Below are positions 1 to 7,658 of a stretch of DNA of 63,718 bases, piece after piece; the stretch's first letter is position 1; every line of letters starts with the position of its first letter. Origin of the DNA: Scytonema sp. UIC 10036 (GTDB lineage: Bacteria; Cyanobacteriota; Cyanobacteriia; Cyanobacteriales; Nostocaceae); contig NZ_WJFC01000062.1 in assembly GCF_009725235.1 (NCBI RefSeq), forward strand, positions 1-63,718, written 5' to 3'. The position numbers and the translations under genes were made by a program. The notes under the pieces are model-generated. The model saw only the letters and a list, made by a program, of their open reading frames with translations, was not told the origin of the DNA and did no database searches.

Positions 1-75
1 TCCATCAGACTGCAAAACTTTTGAACAATCGTTATTTTGGGGTCTACTCCGATTTACTACGATATGTTGTTACGC

Positions 76-852
76 CTACCTAACAAGCTGGGCAGCAGAG
101 TTAAAAAATTGCCGACTCAGTCCTCGCGTCAGTAACAGTGTTGTTAGCAGATTGGTAAAAGCGATGGTAAAGGTAATCAGAATCTGGTAAGAGGCAGCTT
201 CGCGAGCATTCACACCACTCAATAACTGTCCGGACATGATTGTCGGTAGTGTCACCATACCTATAACTAGCATCTGATTGAGTGTGGGAATGAATGCAGC
301 ACGGACAGCTTCCTGGCGATATTTTGCAACTGCTTGCCAAGGAGTTGCACCCAAGCTCAAGTGAGTTTCAATTTCTAATTGACTGGCATCTATAGTGCTG
401 ACGAAACGTTCTCCTGCGATCGCAGCCGCATTCATCGCATTACCTAAAACTATACCGGCTAATGGAACAAAATACTGTGGTTCGTACCATTTATCCGGTT
501 GAATTATCAAGACAGTGGTATAAATCAGAGTCAGGCTTATACTGATAAAAATTGACCCCCATACGAGAGGCAACATCTGAGGTATTGTTTTATCAATGCG
601 ATTTCGTGCCACAACTGCTGAAATCGTTAGGATTACTGCTAAAATGCCCAAAACAGCCCAAGGAGTGTCAAGAGCAAAGATGAACTCCACAACGTATCCC
701 AAGACGGCCAGTTGTAGGATAGTTCTTCCAGTAGCAAGGGCTAAATTCAGTTCTAGTCCGATTTTTTCCCATGCAGACAAACCTATAGCGACTCCCATGA
801 ATGCAACAGCCAAAGCCAAATCAACAAAATCTAGCTTTATTAAATCCTGCAT
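76..852 (-). CDS. fetB: FetB/UPF0014-family ABC permease
   Basis: This is an inner-membrane permease of the UPF0014 (YbbM/FetB) family. In E. coli the FetAB pair exports iron; the substrate here is inferred only from family membership. The 258 residues match the usual family length and show seven hydrophobic stretches at about 9-27, 39-60, 65-83, 98-117, 126-147, 190-212 and 222-243. The family signatures GIVLGNAMNA (133-142), LSLGATPWQA (165-174) and VTLPTIMSGQ (200-209) are visible. No FetA-like ATPase is in the window; it could lie beyond the left edge, downstream of this gene, or elsewhere. The ATG at 850-852 is the start. The long palindromic repeat lies just upstream of it. Confidence 0.85.
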   Translation of the reverse strand: MQDLIKLDFVDLALAVAFMGVAIGLSAWEKIGLELNLALATGRTILQLAVLGYVVEFIFALDTPWAVLGILAVILTISAVVARNRIDKTIPQMLPLVWGSIFISISLTLIYTTVLIIQPDKWYEPQYFVPLAGIVLGNAMNAAAIAGERFVSTIDASQLEIETHLSLGATPWQAVAKYRQEAVRAAFIPTLNQMLVIGMVTLPTIMSGQLLSGVNAREAASYQILITFTIAFTNLLTTLLLTRGLSRQFFNSAAQLVR

Positions 853-875
853 GAGTTTGATACTTCCTTGATTGG

Positions 876-950
876 TAGTAGGTTGGGTTGAGGAACGAAA
901 CCCAACATTGAATTGAATTGTTGGGTTTCGTTCCTCAACCCAACCTACTA
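876..950. repeat. Long palindromic dispersed repeat (32-nt arms)
   Basis: The 32-nt arms at 876-907 and 919-950 are perfect inverted copies separated by 11 nt. The arm core is GGTTGGGTTGAGGAACGAAA. Related copies occur at 5642-5719, 20528-20587 and 22785-22936, so this is a dispersed, MITE- or REP-like intergenic family. It could also act as a bidirectional transcription barrier. Confidence 0.85.
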
Positions 951-1088
951 ACCACTCTAAAACAACTAAATGATTCAGGAACTTTAATTCTCAAGAAGGG
1001 TTCTTAGCTTAGCACAAGGTTGTTTTCGCGAGCGGCAATTATAGGCTAGAGCCAACACACTTTGCCATAAAAATCTCTTTTTCCCGAT

Positions 1089-1122
1089 CCCTACCCCCTA
1101 CCCCCTACCCCCTATTCCCTTG
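1089..1122. repeat. Short tandem CCCCTA-type repeat
   Basis: This is a run of C-rich heptamers (CCCCCTA) just upstream of the aminotransferase gene. A similar run lies at about 15386-15425. Such short tandemly repeated sequences are typical of filamentous cyanobacterial intergenic DNA. Confidence 0.7.
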
Positions 1123-1147
1123 CTGATATTTATCCTTAAAAAAACTC

Positions 1148-2272
1148 ATGATTCAAAGCATTAATTCCGTTCCTGCCTTTGACATTAAACAACAATACAC
1201 CAATATTGAAGCAGAGGTAAGTACAGCCGTTTTACAAGTTTTAGCGTCTGGTCGCTACATCGGTGGTTCTATTGTCGAAGGTTTTGAGCAAAACTTTGCT
1301 GCATATAGTGGCGTTAGTGAATGTGTAGCCTGTAATTCTGGAACTGATGCATTATATTTGGCTCTTAGAGCTTTTGATATTGGAGCGGGTGATGAAGTTA
1401 TTACCACACCCTTTACTTTTATTGCCACTGCAGAAGTTGTGAGTGCTGTAGGTGCAAAGCCTGTATTTGTTGATATTGATGCGACCACATTTAATTTAAA
1501 TGTGGAACAAGTTGTGGCAGCAATTACACCAAAAACCAAAGCGATTATTCCAGTTCATCTCTTTGGTCAACCTGTTGATATGACGAGCTTAATGAATGTT
1601 GCAAAAGCTTACAATTTAGTCATTATAGAAGACTGTGCTCAGTCTACAGGTGCAAGTTGGGCAGGGCAGAAAGTAGGAAGCATTGGGCATATAGGCTGCT
1701 TTAGTTTTTATCCAACCAAAAATTTGGGGGGTTGTGGCGATGGAGGGGCGATAACAACCAACGATCCGCAAATTGCAGCCAAGCTACGAATTATAAAAGA
1801 GCACGGTCAAAGAAATCGCTATCACTACGAGGAAATTGGTGTCAACAGCCGATTGGATGCGATTCAAGCTGCTATTTTACAGATTAAGTTACGTTATCTA
1901 GATATTTGGAATAACCAACGGCGACAAGTTGCTGCTCGTTATCACCAGTCTTTGAGTCAACTAGCCAATATCATAACGCCTCAAGAATTGGCTGGAGGCA
2001 TGGGAGTGTGGAATCAATATACCATTCGCGTCTTAGATAATAAGAGAGACTGGCTTCGCAATCAATTACAAGAACGAGGCGTTAATACAATGGTGTATTA
2101 CCCCTATCCATTACATCTACAGCCAGTTTATGAAAGTTTGGGATATCAAATGGGGCAATTGCCAGTTGCAGAGCAAACCTGTCAGGAGGTTTTATCCTTA
2201 CCCATGTTCCCAGAATTGTCAGAAGAACAGCAAAACCAAGTGATATTTGCTTTGAAGGAGGTTAGTTGTTAG
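1148..2272 (+). CDS. DegT/DnrJ/EryC1/StrS aminotransferase
   Basis: This is a PLP-dependent sugar aminotransferase-like enzyme of 374 residues, normal for the family. These enzymes transfer an amino group from glutamate to a keto-sugar nucleotide for cell-surface or secondary-metabolite sugars; the substrate cannot be read from sequence. The cofactor loop CNSGTDALYLAL (62-73), the acidic VIIEDCAQS (158-166) and the Schiff-base lysine K191 in SFYPTKNLGG are present, so it should be active. No sugar-biosynthesis neighbours are seen. The stop codon and the last three residues (Val-Ser-Cys) are encoded inside the TTAGTTG heptamer array that follows, so the original extreme C-terminus may have been replaced. 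Confidence 0.9.
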   Translation: MIQSINSVPAFDIKQQYTNIEAEVSTAVLQVLASGRYIGGSIVEGFEQNFAAYSGVSECVACNSGTDALYLALRAFDIGAGDEVITTPFTFIATAEVVSAVGAKPVFVDIDATTFNLNVEQVVAAITPKTKAIIPVHLFGQPVDMTSLMNVAKAYNLVIIEDCAQSTGASWAGQKVGSIGHIGCFSFYPTKNLGGCGDGGAITTNDPQIAAKLRIIKEHGQRNRYHYEEIGVNSRLDAIQAAILQIKLRYLDIWNNQRRQVAARYHQSLSQLANIITPQELAGGMGVWNQYTIRVLDNKRDWLRNQLQERGVNTMVYYPYPLHLQPVYESLGYQMGQLPVAEQTCQEVLSLPMFPELSEEQQNQVIFALKEVSC

Positions 2273-2345
2273 TTGTTAGTTGTTAGTTGTTAGTTGTTAG
2301 TTGTTAGTTGTTAGTTGTTAGTTGTTAGTTGTTAGTTGTTAGTTG
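2262..2345. repeat. Perfect 12-copy TTAGTTG heptamer array
   Basis: Twelve exact tandem copies of the heptamer TTAGTTG begin inside the last codons of the DegT aminotransferase. The stop TAG (2270-2272) lies within the first two copies, so copy-number change would not alter the protein. The same heptamer family fills gaps at 2957-3018, 12136-12240, 13490-13530 and 38465-38560. Confidence 0.95.
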
Positions 2346-3018
2346 TGTGGGTTCATCTGCTTATCCAATACTTGTCGGGTTTTGCCTAAAAACACGCAGT
2401 ATTGGTTAAGTAACTATTTAATGGACAGTTAAAACAGTTAAGATAGTTAAGGAGATAATGAAAATATTTCAAGCAGTTAATAAAGAATAATTACCAACTG
2501 TAAATTCTTTGTATCTAGAGCATCAGCCCAGTCGAAGATATTGACAAATCAGGCATAAGATGTATGGTACAACAAGGAACTCAGTTACAGCAAAGATATT
2601 GGTTTGATAGCATTAAACGCCAAGCATTTCTTCTGCAAGTCTATTGCAATCAATATCAATAGACTTGTATCTTGCACTTGAGGATATAACTCAGACAAGG
2701 TAAAAATATCAGCGATAACACTACCTTCTTGTGGGCGATAAAAGCCGCGCACAAGAAGGGATTGAACTTTATACTAAGTCATGAAATGATACCAATTTTT
2801 TCTGGTGGTATTATGGGGAGTAAATATATCCAGATTTCCCTAAAATTGCCCAAACATTATAATTAATAACCTTCAAAATTCAACGAAAACTGAAAAATCA
2901 ACATATAAATACTATGAAAAATGCGGAATGTGGGGTATAAGCGCATGAACCCACAGTTAGTAGATAGTAGTTACTACTATCTACTAACTACTATCTACTA
3001 ACTACTATCTACTAACTA
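2273..3018. other. Gene-free interval with repeats and hairpins
   Basis: No coding region is supported here. Besides the heptamer array it holds an inverted repeat at 2365-2405 (CCAATACT / AGTATTGG) containing an ATACTTGTCGG motif that recurs near 5607 and 22750. It also holds a hairpin at 2724-2759 (CCTTCTTGTG / CACAAGAAGG) without a U-run. A block of TAGTAGATAGTAGTT / ACTACTATCTA repeats at about 2957-3018 abuts the stop of the ycf23 gene. The AT-rich middle shows nothing recognisable. Confidence 0.6.
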
Positions 3019-3762
3019 TTATCCCTTAACTAGGGTCGCTGTTCTTAAGGCTTCTACCAAACCACGTACAGCCGCAATCATCGCGACTTCGTTATTGAGT
3101 TGGTTGATAGCAGAACCGACGCCAACACCAGCTGCACCAGCTGCAATTGCTAAGGGTGCTGTTACGTTGGAAATACCAGAGGCGCAGAGTACGGGAACTG
3201 AAACTGCACGAGAAATTTCATAAGCTGCTGCTAAAGTGGGGGCTGCTTTTTCAATCAGTCCCAACACTCCAGGGTGAGTAGGATTGCTACTAGTCCCACC
3301 TTCTGTTTGAATAATATCAGCACCAGCTTTGATTAATTCCTCTGCTAGTTGTACTTGTTGGTCTAGTGTCAGAATGTGAGGAACGGTGACAGAGAGGGTG
3401 ATTTCAGGAAGCAAAGCACGAGTTTGGTATGTCAATGCTAAAACTTTTTCGGCTTCAAATCTCAGTCCCTGAGCGTAAAAAGAATCGAAGTTACCAATTT
3501 CAATTAAGTCAGCACCCGCGTCTACAGCTTGTACGAATTTTTCTGGCTCTACGGCTGATACACAGATCGGCAAGTTTGTCAAAGATTTTGCTGTTTTTAC
3601 CAATTCTGGACTGGCGGCAATATCAATAAAAGTAGCACCGCCGTGATGGGCTGCCTTAGCAATCGCGGCTACACGCTTGGAATCAAAGTTATTCAAGCCG
3701 GCGATAACTTTGAGGACATTTCGGTTGGTAAATGCACGTTGCAATAAAGGATGCATCGTCAT
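3019..3762 (-). CDS. ycf23: Ycf23 / DUF561 TIM-barrel protein
   Basis: This 247-residue protein has the look of a phosphate-binding TIM barrel of the DUF561/Ycf23 family, found in cyanobacteria and some plastid genomes; its reaction is unknown. Visible landmarks are VLKVIAGLNNFD near the N-terminus, the strand ends ATFIDIAAS, LPICVSAVEP and ADLIEIGNFD, and the Gly-rich C-terminal SGISNVTAPLAIAAGAAGVG resembling a phosphate-binding loop. It stands alone. The start ATG at 3762 gives MTMHPLLQRAF; the second Met two codons later would also fit. Family assignment is firm and biochemical function is open. Confidence 0.85.
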   Translation of the reverse strand: MTMHPLLQRAFTNRNVLKVIAGLNNFDSKRVAAIAKAAHHGGATFIDIAASPELVKTAKSLTNLPICVSAVEPEKFVQAVDAGADLIEIGNFDSFYAQGLRFEAEKVLALTYQTRALLPEITLSVTVPHILTLDQQVQLAEELIKAGADIIQTEGGTSSNPTHPGVLGLIEKAAPTLAAAYEISRAVSVPVLCASGISNVTAPLAIAAGAAGVGVGSAINQLNNEVAMIAAVRGLVEALRTATLVKG

Positions 3763-3960
3763 AATTTAGTTTTTAGGCTTTGAAAATTAGTGACTATTGT
3801 ACCGTTACTTAAAGAGCCAGGATTGAAAAGAAGCAAAAATTACCGAAGAAAGGCAGAGGGTAGAAGCATCGAGGGCAGAAGATATCGTAATTTTTTATAC
3901 TACAATTCTCTATTTGTACTCAAGCCCCTAAACTTATTTATGGAGACAAAATAATAGATG

Positions 3961-4620
3961 TTAAAAAATATTTTTCCAAGCTTCTACGGTTCTTTTGCCA
4001 ATTTCACTGTCTACTGCTTCTCCACTTTCAGCCACAAGCCTAATATCGACATTCTCCGCAGGTGAGTTTCTGAGGGCTGTTGCTAACTCAGGGCTGACAT
4101 CAAAAGTGCTGTTGTTTCCCTCAAGGCGAAACACCTTCTCTCCAAGTTTGATATAGAGGTTCGTTATCTTAATGGTATTTTTAGCTCCCAAACATCCCGT
4201 TCCTGATATCTTGGTGTAGGGGGATAAGCCGTACCCGGACAAGCAATCGCGTTCGCGGTAGGATAAAAGAACGCGAACAGATTTCTTTCTCCAGAGACTA
4301 ATCACTTCAAACTTAGAGTTAACATTTAGAAAGTTTTTATAGAAGGAGTGGTGGTCAAATATACCGACGTAATTCCCTTCAAAGGGGTCTTCAATCTTAA
4401 CCGGTTTTGACCAAGGTACATCCATATCTATACCTAAGGCTGCCGATTTTACAATTGGTAGTTCTGTAGATGCTTTTGCAAGTCGGTTATCTTCTTTAGC
4501 GGCTACTAACTTGGGAGAAATGAAGGTTGTGGTTGCTAAAGTTACAAACGCTAGACTTAATCCTGCGATCGCAAGTCTAGCCAAATTTAAACTATCAGGA
4601 TTTTTGTGCTTGCAGTGCAT
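3961..4620 (-). CDS. Hypothetical exported protein
   Basis: This 219-residue protein of unknown family has a clear N-terminal export signal. Basic residues (MHCKHKNPDS) are followed by a hydrophobic core at about 14-33 and an Ala-rich cleavage zone near VAAKED at residues 39-44. The mature part has no motif I recognise. It contains two well-separated cysteines (DCLSGYG and TGCLGA) that could pair in the periplasm. It is transcribed divergently from the exported TPR gene at 4848, so the two probably share the 4621-4800 promoter region. Confidence 0.6.
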   Translation of the reverse strand: MHCKHKNPDSLNLARLAIAGLSLAFVTLATTTFISPKLVAAKEDNRLAKASTELPIVKSAALGIDMDVPWSKPVKIEDPFEGNYVGIFDHHSFYKNFLNVNSKFEVISLWRKKSVRVLLSYRERDCLSGYGLSPYTKISGTGCLGAKNTIKITNLYIKLGEKVFRLEGNNSTFDVSPELATALRNSPAENVDIRLVAESGEAVDSEIGKRTVEAWKNIF

Positions 4621-4847
4621 TGTCTTACTGAGAATAAAATTACCTATCCTTTGAACTTATCCGGAAATTTACTGAGAAAATTTTGTCCTAAACTATGGGC
4701 ATGACCGTAATTTACGGATAGGTCTACCCCGATTATAATCATCAATAGCTATTGTGCGTCATAATACCCCAAATGTTGACTCTATAAGCTCATTCGCCTT
4801 TTTTGGTACAGATTTATATGACCCCGAGTAGTAGAAAAATATTCAGC

Positions 4848-5516
4848 ATGAAGTCAAAGAATCTTAACAAACTAGTGTCTTTTCACGTTTCTAGTTACTT
4901 GATTGTGGGTATCTTAACTGTTACAAATCCATCACAAATTGTTGTCGCCAAAGGAGGTCATTTCGCAATTGATAAACAACATACACGGGTACAGAGACTA
5001 GCACAATTCTCTGATGACACACAGCAAGAGCGATCGCAACTTGTTCAAATTGCCAATACTTTATTTAACCAAGGTGATTTAACTGGTGCAGAAGAAAACT
5101 TACGTAAGTTAGTTAAGAAGTATCCAGATTATCCCTTTGGCTATTATCAGTTAGGTAATGTTCTGTTTCGTCAGGGAAAAAAAGAAGATGCTATTAAAGA
5201 ATATGAAACAGCAATTAAGAAAAATTCTAAATATGCGCTAGCGTACAATGCTCTTGGAGTCGTTTTTGCAAGCCAACAACGTTGGGAGCAAGCCGTATCA
5301 GTATATCAGAAAGCACTAAATATTAATCCTAATTACGGTGATGCACTGACTAACATAGCTCAAGCACTTTGGGAACAAGGAAACCGAAAGGAAGCGATCG
5401 CATCTTTAGAAAAAGCTTTAAATATTTTTAAGTCCCAAGACAGACAAGAAAAAATCAGGCAAATAGAACAGATTTTAAAGGATCTCAAAGCAGGAGACGA
5501 TCCAAGTATTTCCTAG
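4848..5516 (+). CDS. Exported tetratricopeptide-repeat protein
   Basis: This is a TPR protein with about four repeats in the C-terminal two-thirds. Examples are QGDLTGAEENLRKLVKKYPD, the unit ending KNSKYALAYNALG, and QRWEQAVSVYQKALNINPN. TPR arrays bind other proteins; the partner is unknown. The frame opens at 4803, but the Met at 4848 is preferred because it gives a classic signal peptide (MKSKNLNKLVSFHVSS, then a hydrophobic stretch to VVAKGG); the upstream residues are polar and not signal-like. It is divergent from the exported hypothetical gene at 3961-4620. A pair of strong hairpins follows directly and may terminate transcription. Confidence 0.75.
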   Translation: MKSKNLNKLVSFHVSSYLIVGILTVTNPSQIVVAKGGHFAIDKQHTRVQRLAQFSDDTQQERSQLVQIANTLFNQGDLTGAEENLRKLVKKYPDYPFGYYQLGNVLFRQGKKEDAIKEYETAIKKNSKYALAYNALGVVFASQQRWEQAVSVYQKALNINPNYGDALTNIAQALWEQGNRKEAIASLEKALNIFKSQDRQEKIRQIEQILKDLKAGDDPSIS

Positions 5517-6326
5517 AAATACCCCCCTTAATCCCCCCTTATAAAGGGGGGAAATAAGAAATTGAGTTCCTAACCCTCCCCTTGGAAAGGGGAGGGTTAG
5601 GGTGCAATACTTGTCGGTTAAGCTAAAAATTCAAATTTAAGGTAGGTTGGGTTGAGGAACGAAACCCAACATTTATCAGCATTTGTTGGGTTTCACACAC
5701 GGGTTTACCCAACTTACAAAAACGCTTATCCGAGCAGTATTGCGTAGGGTGGGCAATGCCTACCGCTTTATATCTGTAGCATAGCCCACCTACAGTACTG
5801 AAAACTTTTCATAAATCATTTATGATTCCCATAGTACAAAAACTTATCTTTTTTCTTAAGTTTGTTATTTTCAGTAAACCAAAAAGTTTTTCCCCAAAGA
5901 GCAATCACCCAATATTTTCGGGTTCGCCAGTTGCTTCAAGCCGGGGAAACTGTCCAACGCACTGGCTCACTCCCTTTCCTCTTACGACTGATTTTAAGCC
6001 AAAGGAGGTTAACCCAAATTAAGTTACACAAAGTGGCAACTCAAGAGCTTTTCCGCCAGCAGCAAATTTAGATATCTGTTTCAGCTTACTTTGTTAAAGT
6101 AAAAGCTTCCCCTTAGACTGAACTTCCCCTTAATAGCCTTCCTTTTTAAGGGTAGGGCTAACATACATTTGCACGAGCTAACTTCAGGTGAGCGGGAGAG
6201 GATGTCACTCAGAACAAGAGACTTAACTTTTTCTTAAGTTTCTTATCTTAAGTTGCTTAAGTTCTGTAAACATAGTAGGCTTTACTTGCTAACAACTATC
6301 TGCTTATTACATAAATAAACTAGGGT
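5517..6326. other. Gene-free interval, repeat-rich
   Basis: After the double hairpin there is a copy of the GGTTGGGTTGAGGAACGAAA element (5642-5719, imperfect right arm) preceded by an ATACTTGTCGG motif. Short open frames at 5822-6071 lack a convincing ribosome site or family match. The motif TTTTTCTTAAGTTT occurs at about 5851 and again at about 6229, just upstream of the next gene, where CTTAAG is repeated several times. It may be a promoter or regulator site. Confidence 0.5.
5521..5604. repeat. Double-hairpin C/G-rich repeat (REP-like), copy 1
   Basis: Two perfect hairpins lie in tandem: CCCCCCTT / AAGGGGGG (5533-5551, 3-nt loop) and TAACCCTCCCCTT / AAGGGGAGGGTTA (5571-5599, loop GGA). 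The same composite recurs at 41591-41676. It immediately follows the TPR gene and may double as its terminator. Confidence 0.85.
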
Positions 6327-6332
6327 GTGTCA

Positions 6333-7058
6333 ATGACCAATCAGCAGTGCGATGTACTAGCCAAAACTCAGAAGTTTTTAGATAAGGCAATAGTGTTAGC
6401 CTGGAGAGATGTAAACACGAGCCGCAGACCACCAGATCTGACCTCTAAGCGTTGGGTATGGCGGCTTGCTGGTGCCTACCATTCGAGTCGCCATACTACA
6501 AGACTGATGGAGGAAGCGCGAGAGCGCTTTGCTGCTTCTGGTCGCGAGAATTTGGCACAGTGGGCTGCACAGAAAGCCAGGGAGGAAGCAGGTCACGACC
6601 GACTCGCCCTGCTTGATATCCAGGCGATGGGATACAACGCAAAGGCTGTGGTGCAAGCGCTTGTACCATCTCCTATACAGGCTTTGGTAGATTACTTCTT
6701 TCAAACTGTGCAGACGACCGATCCAATTGGTTGCGTTGGTTTTTTCTATACAGCCGAACGCTTGGGGACATTTATAGGGAAGGAATACATCCAGAGTGTG
6801 GAGGCTTTGCTACCACCAGGTACTTATGCCACACGTTGGCTGCGGATACATAGTGGTGTTGGTGCTGAAGTTAACCATGTAGAAGAGACAGTCGAGGTTG
6901 TTGCACAGCTTACTCCCGAGGAGCGTATCTGCGTAGCGAGAGCTTGTTATGAAACCGCATTGTTACGTTTTAATCCACCTAAAGAGGATTACATATCAGA
7001 CGAAGAACTTCAGAATGTATTGAAACCGCTGGAGTTAAACACTTGTCTCCAAGTATGA
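6333..7058 (+). CDS. Heme-oxygenase-fold (TENA/PqqC-like) putative iron redox enzyme
   Basis: This protein of about 240 residues resembles the iron-containing redox / heme-oxygenase-like superfamily, whose members use a helical bundle to bind iron or a cofactor. Candidate ligands, numbered from the GTG at 6327, are spread as the superfamily expects: E87 and H90 (REEAGH), E144 (FFYTAERLG), H175 (IHSGVG) and E181/H184 (EVNHVEET). The reaction and substrate are unknown. The frame opens with GTG at 6327, two codons before ATG 6333; the ATG is preferred. A 55-88 residue ORF follows 95 bases downstream and may be co-transcribed. Confidence is good for the fold class and low for the chemistry. Confidence 0.65.
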   Translation: MTNQQCDVLAKTQKFLDKAIVLAWRDVNTSRRPPDLTSKRWVWRLAGAYHSSRHTTRLMEEARERFAASGRENLAQWAAQKAREEAGHDRLALLDIQAMGYNAKAVVQALVPSPIQALVDYFFQTVQTTDPIGCVGFFYTAERLGTFIGKEYIQSVEALLPPGTYATRWLRIHSGVGAEVNHVEETVEVVAQLTPEERICVARACYETALLRFNPPKEDYISDEELQNVLKPLELNTCLQV

Positions 7059-7153
7059 ACTAATTTTTAGAAGCTAAGTAAATGACCAAGTAAGCAAGAG
7101 TGCTTTTCTCAGATACTCTTAACTGTACTGTTCAAACATAAAGGAGAAGAAAG

Positions 7154-7420
7154 ATGCGATTTCGGATTTTCGATTTTGGATTTTCGATTTTAGTATGGCT
7201 AGGTTTAAGTTCTGCCTATGAAGCTGTTTTTTCAAAGATTTTTCCAAATGCAATGAAGACTACAACTATTGAACAGCAGTCTTTAAGGCATGATTTCGCC
7301 AGTAAACTCTTTGAGAACAGTTCCAATGTGTTGGATAACATTGAACTTGATGATTTGGAAAGTATCATAAATGAGTTCGCGCAAGGATTACCAAGCGACA
7401 CTGAATTTAGTACAATGTAA
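7154..7420 (+). CDS. Small peptide gene downstream of the heme-oxygenase-like enzyme
   Basis: The ORF has 88 codons. A strong ribosome site (AAGGAG at 7141-7146) sits 7 nt before the ATG at 7154. The first about 33 codons include a tandem GGATTTTCGATTTT repeat that looks like inserted cyanobacterial repeat DNA. The more gene-like part starts at Met 7253 and encodes about 55 residues, polar and acidic, with an amphipathic stretch ELDDLESIINEFAQGLP. No family was recognised. The enzyme-plus-short-acidic-peptide arrangement is seen with modified peptides, but there is no Cys-rich core. It may equally be a regulatory or non-functional ORF. Confidence 0.4.
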   Translation: MRFRIFDFGFSILVWLGLSSAYEAVFSKIFPNAMKTTTIEQQSLRHDFASKLFENSSNVLDNIELDDLESIINEFAQGLPSDTEFSTM

Positions 7421-7658
7421 ATTGTGTGTATCTGTCCATTAGTGGCTAAAAATTGGAACAGTTAGTTTCCCTGATTGTCTATTCCCTGTTAATTAAGCTA
7501 GGAGCTTGGTAGCGAGTTAGCCCTAGCTTCAGTTACAGTTAGATAATTAGGGATTAACTACAGATTGTCCAAAGATAATTCTTTATTCATGGCTCCAACA
7601 TTTTAGATTAGAATTTGCATTAGACCAAGCTTTCTCAGTGGTAAAATCTCCGATGGTT

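Noticed and set aside
2724..2759. Hairpin considered as a rho-independent terminator
   Set aside because: No T-run follows on either strand and no gene ends nearby; it is kept only as a repeat note.
5822..6071. Two overlapping 66-69 codon ORFs
   Set aside because: There is no ribosome site, no recognised family and no conserved-looking composition; they lie in repeat-rich DNA.
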